A DNA stretch of 5,680 bases, from NCBI GenBank assembly GCA_003153875.1, contig PMBY01000486.1:4274-9953 (forward strand). Direction: 5' to 3'. Within the stretch, counting starts at the first letter, position 1; each line of letters opens with the position of its first letter. The notes under the pieces were generated by a model. That model was not told where the DNA came from, ran no database searches, and worked only from the letters and a program-made list of their open reading frames with translations. This DNA is from Myxococcales bacterium. Lineage in GTDB: Bacteria > Myxococcota > Polyangia > Fen-1088. A program made the position numbers and the translations under genes. Shown here one piece after another: positions 1 to 5,680 of this stretch.

Positions 1-708
1 ATTCCCAACCAGCCCGAATCCAATCGGGCGGCGGAGATCCTGGCCATTCGGGCGATCGAACTTCTGCGGGCCAGCCTGCTGGAAATCGCCATGGCCGGCA
101 GCGGGGAGCCCGTTGCTGCGCCCAAGCCGCCGCCCGTGGCAGTGACCCGCTTCGTGGACCGAGCGCTCGATGCCCGTCGAGACTCGCGCTGGGCGATCGA
201 AGTCGGCGGCAGCGGGGTCGCCAGCTTCGACGGCGTGGGACCGGCGCTGCTTCCCATTGTCCGGCTCAACTTGGCGCTGGGTTCCTACGTCCTCATGCGG
301 GCTACTGCGGCCGGGCTGGGCACCCGAGCACGCGTCCAAGCCCAATCGGGATGGGCCGATCTGGCGGAACAGTTTGGGCTGATCGAGGCCGGGGTCCGCT
401 TGCGGCCGCGCCGGCGCTTGCAGCCGTTCTTCTCCTTGGGTGCAGGCGCGCAGCACACCTCTGCCGAAGGCCGGCCATCATCGAAATATTCGAGCAACTA
501 CCAAGGGCAGACCGCGGGGCGCTGGGCCTTTCTCGCTGACGCGGGTGCTGGGCTTCACTTGTCCCTGGTTCACCATTTCGCGGTGGCGCTCGAAGTCCAC
601 GCGCAACTGGCCCAGCCCTATCCAGTGGTCCGGTTTCTTGGTGCCCAGGTCGCGACCACGGGGCGCCCAGACCTGCTGCCCAGCCTAACCCTGATTGCAT
701 GGCTATGA
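1..708 (+). CDS. Partial outer-membrane beta-barrel-like envelope protein (C-terminal 235 residues)
   Basis: The reading frame is already open at base 1, so the gene begins outside the window and the ATG at 91 is only an internal Met. Visible residues 8-30 form an amphipathic helix (core AIRAIELLRASLLEIA), followed by a Pro-rich hinge (about 31-46) and a C-terminal domain of alternating Gly/aromatic/hydrophobic segments (about 56-235) such as GSYVLMRATAAGL, LQPFFSLGAGAQHT and HHFAVALEVHAQL, ending in LPSLTLIAWL. That pattern fits short transmembrane beta-strands of an outer-membrane barrel. The helix-hinge-barrel arrangement is one I associate with myxobacterial hypothetical proteins; no specific function is known to me. 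The signal peptide and N-terminal domain are not visible. The end overlaps the next gene by 4 to 10 nt depending on the start used there, which suggests one transcript. A soluble periplasmic beta-rich domain is the alternative. Confidence 0.72.
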   Translation: MPNQPESNRAAEILAIRAIELLRASLLEIAMAGSGEPVAAPKPPPVAVTRFVDRALDARRDSRWAIEVGGSGVASFDGVGPALLPIVRLNLALGSYVLMRATAAGLGTRARVQAQSGWADLAEQFGLIEAGVRLRPRRRLQPFFSLGAGAQHTSAEGRPSSKYSSNYQGQTAGRWAFLADAGAGLHLSLVHHFAVALEVHAQLAQPYPVVRFLGAQVATTGRPDLLPSLTLIAWL

Positions 709-1529
709 CGATGGCATCACACCGAGCATTCGTTCTACTGGCATTGCTGCTGGCTGGTTGTTCACAAGGACGACTCGATGTCGTGGGCCTGGCGCCCAAC
801 AGTCTTAGACAGGACATGGTCGCGTATTGGCCTTGCGACGACGCCACGGCCACCACACTCCCGGATCATTCGGGCTACGGCAATGACGGCACCGTCCTTG
901 GAGCCACGCCAACCCCCGGCCACTTTGGCAATGCACTCCATTTTGAGTCGGGAAACTCGGTAGTCGTGGGGCAGCACTTCTCCCAGTCGACTCCCAGTTG
1001 GAGCGTGGCGCTCTGGGTGCGCCCTGGCGCGTGGGCATCTTCCCCTCCTGCCGGCGGCAGCGGTACTGAACCAGACACCAACGTTACCCTCATCAGCACC
1101 GAAGTCACCGGTCAAGGCGGCTGGGAAATGAACATCCTATTCCCTGGATCGGGAAAAGACCCGAAGGGATGGAGATACAACTTCGCGTATCCCAATCCGG
1201 CCGACGCAGGACCCTGGTGGTTCTACCAATGGGCAGAGGCCGACGTTGTCGACGTTGACGTATGGACACATCTCGTGGCTGTGGTGGACAGCGCTGCGAA
1301 GAAGATTCTGTTCTACAAGAACGGCGGTCTCTCCCAGAACACGGAGCAGGTGAGTCCGATCACGAGCACCATCCGGGCGGGAAGTGAAGCCCTCTACTTG
1401 GGCCGCTGGTCGGGAGTCGGGCGGTACTTTGTTGGGGATCTGGACGATATCGTGATCTACGGACGTGCGCTCACGGCAGCCGAGGTCGCCTCGCTCTACA
1501 CGCAGCCCGCTCCATCGGTCCCGCGCTGA
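699..1529 (+). CDS. LamG / concanavalin A-like lectin-domain lipoprotein
   Basis: This 276-residue protein has a short lipoprotein signal peptide with lipobox LLLAGC, predicting lipidation at Cys21; Ser at +2 is compatible with outer-membrane delivery. Residues about 41-268 form a complete LamG/laminin-G-like jelly roll: opening MVAYWPCDD with HSGYGNDGTVLG (loop after the first strand), GHFGNALHFESG, SWSVALWVRPG, VWTHLVAVVDS, an ILFYKNG hairpin, ALYLGR, and the closing GDLDDIVIYGRALTAAEV. Such domains bind carbohydrate or protein ligands, often with calcium, and are common on secreted polysaccharide-active proteins; no catalytic residues are recognisable here. Three in-frame ATGs crowd the start (699, 705, 711). 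ATG 705 makes a 4-nt ATGA overlap with the upstream stop, which is typical of translational coupling, while 699 gives the longest frame; no strong Shine-Dalgarno is seen. A role as a surface glycan-binding partner of the following glycoside hydrolase is inferred from proximity only. Confidence 0.85.
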   Translation: MAMTMASHRAFVLLALLLAGCSQGRLDVVGLAPNSLRQDMVAYWPCDDATATTLPDHSGYGNDGTVLGATPTPGHFGNALHFESGNSVVVGQHFSQSTPSWSVALWVRPGAWASSPPAGGSGTEPDTNVTLISTEVTGQGGWEMNILFPGSGKDPKGWRYNFAYPNPADAGPWWFYQWAEADVVDVDVWTHLVAVVDSAAKKILFYKNGGLSQNTEQVSPITSTIRAGSEALYLGRWSGVGRYFVGDLDDIVIYGRALTAAEVASLYTQPAPSVPR

Positions 1530-1687
1530 AACGCCTCCGGCAGGATTCGCTCGGCTCCGGGCGCGAGGGCCGTTCTTCAATGGACGGAACTTCTTCGATG
1601 CGTCAAGTCGCGCTGCACGAGCCATTCGCGCTGCGGAAGCTTCCACATCTATGCTACTTGCGGGTTAGTGTAGGCAGTCAATACCCG

Positions 1688-1708
1688 TTTCAGCCTGGAA
1701 GGCTCAAA
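1688..1708. promoter_or_regulatory. Inverted repeat just upstream of the GH5 lipoprotein start
   Basis: The arms TTT-C-AGCCT and AGGCT-C-AAA flank a 3-nt centre (GGA, 1697-1699). Eight of nine arm positions are complementary, the exception being a C/C mismatch (1691/1705). The dyad ends 4 nt before the AGGAG ribosome binding site of the 1724 gene. It could be a repressor/activator operator or a small mRNA hairpin near the ribosome binding site. The rest of the 1530-1723 gap shows no gene, no U-tract terminator after the LamG stop, and only a short imperfect direct repeat (TTCTTCAATG at 1573, TTCTTCGATG at 1591). The regulatory role is inference. Confidence 0.35.
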
Positions 1709-1712
1709 GCAC

Positions 1713-1717
1713 AGGAG
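1713..1717 (+). promoter_or_regulatory. Ribosome binding site (AGGAG) that fixes the start at 1724
   Basis: AGGAG lies 6 nt before ATG 1724, a near-ideal Shine-Dalgarno spacing. The first residues translated from this ATG form a lipoprotein signal peptide, so this site decides the start over the in-frame ATG at 1580. Confidence 0.8.
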
Positions 1718-1723
1718 CGAATC

Positions 1724-4051
1724 ATGCGAACTCTCACACCTCATCTTTCCAAGTTATGCGCCAGTGCAGCCTGTGGACTTTCTTTCGTGTTCTTGGCCTT
1801 CGGATGCTCGCTGGGCAGCCCCAACAACACAGGATCCACCGGTGGAAAGTCGAGCTCGGGTGGCGCGGCGGCCGGAAATCCCGTGCAAGGCGGATCCATC
1901 GCCACGGGTGGCAACGTTAGCCCTGGCGGAACGACTGCCGTTGGTGGAAGTTCCGCCCAGGCTGGTTCGCCCGCCACAGGAGGAGTGAACCAGGGTGGTT
2001 CCTCCAATGTCGCCAGTTCCCCCATGGCGGGATCGAGTCAGGCCGGTTCGCCCAATACCGGTGGCTCGGTCACGGGCGGATCGATCCAAGCTGGTTCGCC
2101 CAATACCGGCGGCGCCGCAACAGGTGGAGTGATTCCAGGTGGTACACGTGCCAGCGGCGGCTCCCCGATCGGGGGAACGAGCCAGGGTGGTTCGTCCAAT
2201 ACCGGCGGCGCCGCAACCGGTGGAGTGATTCAAGGTGGTACGCGTGCGAGCGGGGGGTCCGCGACAGGTGGAGCGGCCTCGGGAGGCGCGGCTACCGGTG
2301 GCAGCACAAGTGCTGGCGGCAGCGTGAACACCGGCGGAACCTCCGGGACGGCTGGCAGCACTGCCTCGGCAACGGCATTGAGCTGCACGGATCCGGTCTA
2401 CGGCACTGTGTCGATTCCGGCGATCAACGTCATCTCGGACTTCGAAACGAGTTCGCTTTATCAGTACGTGCAAGACGGACGCGGCGCCGGCGCGCAGCCT
2501 TGGTACGCGTACGCTGTGGACGATGTCAATGACCAGTACAACATGACGCAAACGCCAAGCATCGTGAATCCCCAGAACGCCGCGAATCACTTCGCAGTCG
2601 ATACGACCCAGCATGGACCTTGCAGCAGCAAGGGTTCGCTTCGAGTTTCTTCACCCGGCAAGGCCGGTACGGGTTCCTACGCTGGCTTTGGCATCGACTT
2701 CATGGCCAGAACCGCGGGCACCAAGAAGAAGCTGGCCTACAATGCCTCCAAGTACACGGGTGTTGGCTTCTGGGCCAAGTGCAATGCCGATCTTCAGTTC
2801 GCCTTCACCAAGACGGTCGATGCCGTGCAGGACGCCGACATAGACTCATCCATCGTCGCAAGCCCGTGCAGCTACTCGGCCAACACCTGCAATCAGTACG
2901 GGGTCAAGAACGCCGTCATCACGAAGAATTGGACCTACTACAAGCTCTACTTCACCGAAGTGTTGCAGGATCCCAATGGGACGACATTTGGCACTGGTGT
3001 TGACAAGACCAAGCTGATGGCATTCCAGATCCACGTGAATCCCTTGAGCCCGCGCACCGGTTCTCCAGCCGCCAACGCCTTTGACTGCAACATCGATGAT
3101 GTCCATTTCTTGACCGAGCCAGCCCCAACCACTCCCGCCGCGACCGTCGCGTGGACGACCACGGGCAACCAGATCAAGCGCAACGGTGCGGCCTACAAGA
3201 TTCGTGGGCTCGTGCGCCCGTCGATGGAATGGGACTGCGCGGGATTTGGGATTACGCGCGAAGACATCCAGCGGATAAAGACCTGGAAAGCCAATGCGGT
3301 CCGCTTGGCAATCATGGACAAGCTTTGGAGTGGCGCCGCGACCGGAGCCGCAACTTGCAACGGAGCTGCCTATCAACGCGAGGTCAAGCGGGTCATCAAT
3401 TGGATTCTACAAGCCGGGATGGACGTCATCTTCGACCTTCACTATGTCTCGGGGGGAACGGCATTCGACACCTCCGGCGTGCCCACCGCGGCGCACACTA
3501 CCTTCTGGACCTCGATTGCGTCGGATCCATTCTTCCAAGATGGAAGAATCATTTATGAACTCTACAACGAGCCAACCCAGGATTCTGCTGGCCTGAAGAC
3601 CTGGATGCAGAATACGGTTACCGCCATCCGCGGCAAGGGAGCGAATAATCTAATTCTCGTTAGCGGCACGGACTGGACGTACAACATTTCCTACTACGTG
3701 GCCAACCCAGTCACCGGAGGTGCGATTGCTTATGTAACCCATCCCTACGCGTTCAAGGACTCGAATAGCGCCACCGCGTACCTTACGCCGGCCGCGACCC
3801 TTCCGGTCATTGCCACGGAATTCGGCACCGCGAACATATCGAGTAACTACGTCGCGCCCACCAGCTGCGACGCCTCAATCTACTCGAACTACATCACCAA
3901 GTTCGAGGGGGCCGGCATGAGCTGGACGTCATGGGCTTGGATTGTGGACGAGTGGGGCTGTGGATTCCCGCAGATCATAGCGGACTACAGCGGGACGCCA
4001 AACGCGATAGGAGTTCCTGTGCAGACTCAGCTCAAGGCGCTGAATCCCTAA
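1724..4051 (+). CDS. Surface lipoprotein glycoside hydrolase family 5 (cellulase-like) with N-terminal beta-sandwich module
   Basis: This 775-residue protein is predicted to cleave beta-linked glucan or a related polysaccharide at the cell surface. Residues 1-28 are a lipoprotein signal with lipobox LAFGC (Cys28, Ser at +2). Residues about 30-218 are a Gly/Ser/Thr linker with repeats. Residues about 221-465 form a beta-sandwich module with six cysteines (opening INVISDFETSSLYQYV, middle YTGVGFWAKC, closing DCNIDDVHFL), resembling CBM11/CIA30-type galactose-binding-like domains. Residues about 472-775 are a GH5 (clan GH-A) barrel with all expected positions: Arg527 (NAVRLAI), His573 (DLHY), Asn615-Glu616 (YELYNEP, acid/base), His673 and Tyr675 (THPYAF), Glu699 (ATEFG, nucleophile), and Trp737 or Trp739 (SWTSWAW). 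The four cysteines of this domain could form two disulfides. Endo-beta-1,4-glucanase is the first guess; mannanase, xyloglucanase or another GH5 specificity cannot be excluded. The start at 1724 is supported by AGGAG and the signal peptide; ATG 1580 would bury that signal behind 48 unrelated residues. A terminator follows 22 nt after the stop. Confidence 0.92.
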   Translation: MRTLTPHLSKLCASAACGLSFVFLAFGCSLGSPNNTGSTGGKSSSGGAAAGNPVQGGSIATGGNVSPGGTTAVGGSSAQAGSPATGGVNQGGSSNVASSPMAGSSQAGSPNTGGSVTGGSIQAGSPNTGGAATGGVIPGGTRASGGSPIGGTSQGGSSNTGGAATGGVIQGGTRASGGSATGGAASGGAATGGSTSAGGSVNTGGTSGTAGSTASATALSCTDPVYGTVSIPAINVISDFETSSLYQYVQDGRGAGAQPWYAYAVDDVNDQYNMTQTPSIVNPQNAANHFAVDTTQHGPCSSKGSLRVSSPGKAGTGSYAGFGIDFMARTAGTKKKLAYNASKYTGVGFWAKCNADLQFAFTKTVDAVQDADIDSSIVASPCSYSANTCNQYGVKNAVITKNWTYYKLYFTEVLQDPNGTTFGTGVDKTKLMAFQIHVNPLSPRTGSPAANAFDCNIDDVHFLTEPAPTTPAATVAWTTTGNQIKRNGAAYKIRGLVRPSMEWDCAGFGITREDIQRIKTWKANAVRLAIMDKLWSGAATGAATCNGAAYQREVKRVINWILQAGMDVIFDLHYVSGGTAFDTSGVPTAAHTTFWTSIASDPFFQDGRIIYELYNEPTQDSAGLKTWMQNTVTAIRGKGANNLILVSGTDWTYNISYYVANPVTGGAIAYVTHPYAFKDSNSATAYLTPAATLPVIATEFGTANISSNYVAPTSCDASIYSNYITKFEGAGMSWTSWAWIVDEWGCGFPQIIADYSGTPNAIGVPVQTQLKALNP
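2039..2278 (+). repeat. Five in-frame 48-bp tandem units encoding a 16-residue Gly-rich repeat
   Basis: Residues 106-185 of the GH5 lipoprotein divide into five 16-residue units starting at 2039, 2087, 2135, 2183 and 2231: QAGSPNTGGSVTGGSI, QAGSPNTGGAATGGVI, PGGTRASGGSPIGGTS, QGGSSNTGGAATGGVI and QGGTRASGGSATGGAA. Units 2+3 and 4+5 form a higher-order 96-bp duplication. By hand count, unit 2 and unit 4 match at 44 of 48 bases, and unit 3 and unit 5 at 36 of 48. A diverged copy (QAGSPATGGVNQGGSS) lies just upstream. The repeats build a flexible tether between the lipid anchor and the folded domains, and probably arose by slippage or unequal recombination. Confidence 0.85.
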
Positions 4052-4073
4052 TCTCGGCTAGTGAGATCGCGAC

Positions 4074-4106
4074 AAGGGCCTCCAGAAATGGGGGCCCTTT
4101 TCTTAT
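4074..4106 (+). terminator. Rho-independent terminator of the GH5 gene
   Basis: A 10-bp stem (AAGGGCCTCC at 4074-4083 with GGGGGCCCTT at 4090-4099, one T-G wobble) closes a 6-nt loop AGAAAT and runs into a T-rich tail TTTTCTTAT (4098-4106). It begins 22 nt after the GH5 stop and separates that gene from the ABC exporter downstream. Confidence 0.9.
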
Positions 4107-4143
4107 CCGCAAACGCCCGGTGGCGCGGCTGCGCCGGCCACGC

Positions 4144-4149
4144 TATAGC
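4144..4149 (+). promoter_or_regulatory. Possible -10 element for a leaderless ABC exporter transcript
   Basis: TATAGC matches TATAAT at four of six positions and ends 7 nt before the GTG at 4157, so a transcript starting about 7 nt downstream of it would begin at or next to the start codon. No Shine-Dalgarno is visible before 4157, which fits a leaderless message, but no convincing -35 is seen at the expected distance (TGGCGC at 4121). A new promoter is expected somewhere after the terminator; this exact site is a guess. Confidence 0.2.
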
Positions 4150-4156
4150 AACCTCC

Positions 4157-5149
4157 GTGAACCCCGCTGCCTTCGACGCTGAGCCGGCTGTTTTGTGCCG
4201 GGGCTTGCGCAAAGTCTACGAGGCCGGACGCGGCTCTGGGCGCAAGCGCGCAGGCGAGGTGCTGGCCGTGGATGGACTGGATCTTTCCATTCGCCGCGGC
4301 GAGTGTTTCGGGCTGCTCGGGCCCAACGGGTCAGGCAAGACCACCACGGTGGAGATGTTGGAGGGGCTGATTCCCCCCACCAGCGGCGAGGTGAAGTTGC
4401 TGGGCATGGACTGGGCGCACGACGAGAGCCGGCTGCGCGAGCGGATGGGGGTGGCCTTGCAGGAGACGCGCTTGCCCGAGAAGCTCACCGTGGACGAGGT
4501 GCTGACTCTGTTCCGCAGCTTCTATCAGCGACCGCGCTCGCTGGAGGCGTTGCTGACAGACGTGCAGTTGGAAGAGAAGCGACGGGCCTGGGTGGTCAAG
4601 CTGTCAGGGGGCCAGAAGCAGCGATTGGCCATTGCCTGCGCGCTGGTGGCCGAGCCGGAGATCCTGTTTCTCGACGAGCCCACCACCGGCCTGGACCCGC
4701 AGTCGCGTCGCCAGATCTGGGGGCTGGTGGCCGCCTATCGTGCTCGCGGGGGCACGGTGGTGCTGACCACACACTATATGGAAGAAGCCCAGCGTCTGTG
4801 CGACCGGGTGGCCATCCTGGATCGAGGGCGGCTCATCCGGCTGGGCACGCCGGCCGAGCTGATTGCCGGGCTGGGCGCGGAGCACGTGGTCGAGCTGGAG
4901 CTGGAAACGGGCGCCGGACCGGTCGCGCTCGACGAGGCCACCCTGCGCGCTCTGCCCACGGTGACCGAGGTGCACTTGTCGGGCGAGGGCGTGTGGGCCT
5001 TGGCCGCGGTCGAGCCCGAGCGCGCGGTGCCCGCGCTGCGCACGCTGCTGCAGGAGCGCGGGCAGCATCTGCTGCGCCTGGGAACGCGCAAAGCAACACT
5101 GGAAGACGTGTTCGTGTCGCTCACCGGAAGGGCGTTGCGCGATGACTGA
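4157..5149 (+). CDS. ABC-2-type exporter ATP-binding protein
   Basis: This 330-residue ATPase would power an ABC-2 exporter at the cytoplasmic face of the inner membrane. All nucleotide-binding motifs are intact: Walker A GPNGSGKTT (55-63, Lys61), Q-loop Gln102 (VALQETR), signature LSGGQ (149-153), Walker B ILFLDE (169-174, Glu174 catalytic), D-loop after GLDP, and H-loop His206 (TTHYMEEAQ). After about residue 225 comes a C-terminal accessory region ending in ATLEDVFVSLTGR, typical of the DrrA/CcmA-like drug, polysaccharide or lipid exporter group. A basic insert (GRGSGRKRAGE) sits between the first two strands. The GTG at 4157 is chosen because homologues usually begin 10-20 residues before the LRKVY strand and because the frame's earlier GTG at 4061 lies before the terminator hairpin; no Shine-Dalgarno is seen. 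The end overlaps the permease gene by 8 nt, so the two are probably coupled. The substrate cannot be deduced. Confidence 0.9.
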   Translation: MNPAAFDAEPAVLCRGLRKVYEAGRGSGRKRAGEVLAVDGLDLSIRRGECFGLLGPNGSGKTTTVEMLEGLIPPTSGEVKLLGMDWAHDESRLRERMGVALQETRLPEKLTVDEVLTLFRSFYQRPRSLEALLTDVQLEEKRRAWVVKLSGGQKQRLAIACALVAEPEILFLDEPTTGLDPQSRRQIWGLVAAYRARGGTVVLTTHYMEEAQRLCDRVAILDRGRLIRLGTPAELIAGLGAEHVVELELETGAGPVALDEATLRALPTVTEVHLSGEGVWALAAVEPERAVPALRTLLQERGQHLLRLGTRKATLEDVFVSLTGRALRDD

Positions 5150-5680
5150 GCCGCGGCGTCCGCGTCCGGTGGTGCAGCTCACCCTGATGCGCCTGCGCGA
5201 GATGATGCGCGAGCCAGGGGCGTTGTTCTGGACCTTCGGATTTCCGGTTCTGCTCTCGGTGGCGCTGGGAATCGCCTTTCGCGTGAAGGGGCCCGAGCCA
5301 TTGGTGGCAGGCGTGCTGCCCGGGATTTCGGCGCAGGCGCGCGACGCGCTTGCGAAAGCCGGCGTGCAAGTTCAGTCGCTGGACGAAGCAGCGGCGAAGG
5401 CCGCCCTGCGCTCCGGTCAAGTGGCGGTGGTGCTGGTGCCGCCCGCGCAGCCGGGCGAACCCTTGAGCTATCGTTTCGATCCCGTGCGGCCCGAGGCTCG
5501 CCTAGCCCGCAGCACGGTCGACGCCATTTTGCAGAAGGCCGCAGGTCGCCAGGATGCGCTGGTGGTGCGCGATCAGGAAGTACACGAGCCCGGCTCGCGC
5601 TACATCGATTTCCTGATCCCGGGCCTGCTGGCCATGAACCTCATGTCGGGATCGATGTGGGGCATCGGCTGGGTGATTGT
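5142..5680 (+). CDS. ABC-2-type exporter permease (N-terminal part, runs off the window)
   Basis: ATG 5142 overlaps the stop of the ATPase gene (ATGACTGA), as in many two-gene ABC-2 exporters. The 179 visible residues show a basic cytoplasmic N-terminus with LTLMRLREMMREPGALFW, a first membrane segment at about 28-46 (LFWTFGFPVLLSVALGIAF), a soluble extracytoplasmic domain at about 47-150, and the start of the membrane core from the motif RYIDFLIPG (Tyr154 to Gly161), followed by LLAMNLMSGSMWGIGWVIV. The (R)YxDFLIPG motif and the large loop between the first and second membrane segments are hallmarks of ABC2_membrane_3-like permeases. It should assemble with the ATPase encoded just upstream. 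The remaining membrane segments lie beyond the right edge. The substrate is unknown. Confidence 0.9.
   Translation, partial: MTEPRRPRPVVQLTLMRLREMMREPGALFWTFGFPVLLSVALGIAFRVKGPEPLVAGVLPGISAQARDALAKAGVQVQSLDEAAAKAALRSGQVAVVLVPPAQPGEPLSYRFDPVRPEARLARSTVDAILQKAAGRQDALVVRDQEVHEPGSRYIDFLIPGLLAMNLMSGSMWGIGWVI

Noticed and set aside
91..708. ATG 91 as the true start of the first gene
   Set aside because: The frame is open and coding-like back to base 1, including the amphipathic helix at visible residues 8-30, and the region before 91 has no Shine-Dalgarno and gives no signal peptide after it.
1530..1600. Terminator after the LamG gene
   Set aside because: Only short 4-bp complementary pieces (for example CCGT with ACGG) and no T-run are seen, so read-through into the GH5 gene remains possible.
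1650..1683. Sigma-70-like promoter elements (TATGCT at 1650; TTGCGG at 1658 with TCAATA at 1678) before the GH5 gene
   Set aside because: Neither pairs a good -35 with a good -10 at proper spacing, so no promoter is called, although one may exist in this gap.
1580..1723. In-frame N-terminal extension of the GH5 lipoprotein from ATG 1580
   Set aside because: It would place 48 charged and unrelated residues before a good lipoprotein signal peptide, has no Shine-Dalgarno, and ignores the AGGAG 6 nt before ATG 1724.
2039..2278. CRISPR-like array
   Set aside because: The repeats are contiguous, in frame, diverged and without unique spacers; they encode a protein tether.
1754..2614. Long open frame on the - strand opposite the Gly-rich linker
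   Set aside because: It is a by-product of the repetitive GC-rich linker codons on the + strand; its product is Arg/Thr/Gly-rich low complexity without a recognisable domain.
4061..4156. N-terminal extension of the ABC ATPase from GTG 4061 or ATG 4088
   Set aside because: The codons overlap or precede the terminator hairpin at 4074-4106, and the encoded residues do not resemble the start of ABC ATPases.
4195..5145. Long + strand open frame overlapping the ABC ATPase gene in another frame
   Set aside because: The product is an Ala/Arg/Gly-rich shadow, while the alternative frame contains every ABC ATPase motif.

Overview
The window looks like chromosomal DNA from a high-GC member of the Myxococcota, most likely the Polyangia (Sorangium/Polyangium-like). 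This is inferred from three things: large lipoproteins with long Gly/Ser/Thr 'TGG' linkers, a helix of the type xxRAxELLRASLLE followed by a proline hinge and an outer-membrane-barrel-like domain, and GC-rich codon use. No RNA gene, mobile element or CRISPR array is visible, and all supported genes are on the + strand.

Layout: (1) 1-708 is the 3' part of a gene that enters from the left and encodes a probable periplasmic/outer-membrane beta-barrel protein. (2) 699-1529 overlaps its end and encodes a lipoprotein with a LamG/concanavalin-A-like lectin domain. (3) A 194-nt gap holds an inverted repeat next to a good ribosome binding site. (4) 1724-4051 encodes a 775-residue lipoprotein: lipobox, a ~190-residue Gly-rich linker containing a 48-bp tandem repeat, a cysteine-rich beta-sandwich (carbohydrate-binding-like) module, and a complete glycoside hydrolase family 5 catalytic domain. 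(5) A strong intrinsic terminator at 4074-4106 closes this unit. (6) 4157-5149 and 5142 to the right edge encode an ABC-2-type exporter pair, an ATPase and a permease that overlap by 8 nt; the permease is cut off by the window.

Working together (inference): the first three genes look like a cell-surface carbohydrate module, with a barrel-type envelope protein, a surface lectin lipoprotein and a surface-tethered beta-glycanase, possibly for plant or microbial polysaccharide. The terminator separates them from the exporter, whose cargo cannot be read from the sequence. The GH5 gene is visibly less GC-rich than the exporter genes (hand count of two 60-base samples: 28/60 G+C at 3541-3600 against 44/60 at 4861-4920), so the two halves may have different histories or expression constraints.

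Two start sites matter: the GH5 lipoprotein starts at 1724, not at the earlier in-frame ATG at 1580, and the ABC ATPase most likely starts at GTG 4157, not at GTG 4061, which lies upstream of and would read through the terminator. No clearly new system is present; the most notable items are the repeat-built tether of the GH5 lipoprotein, its cysteine-rich N-terminal module, the dyad upstream of it, and the lectin gene overlapping the barrel gene.
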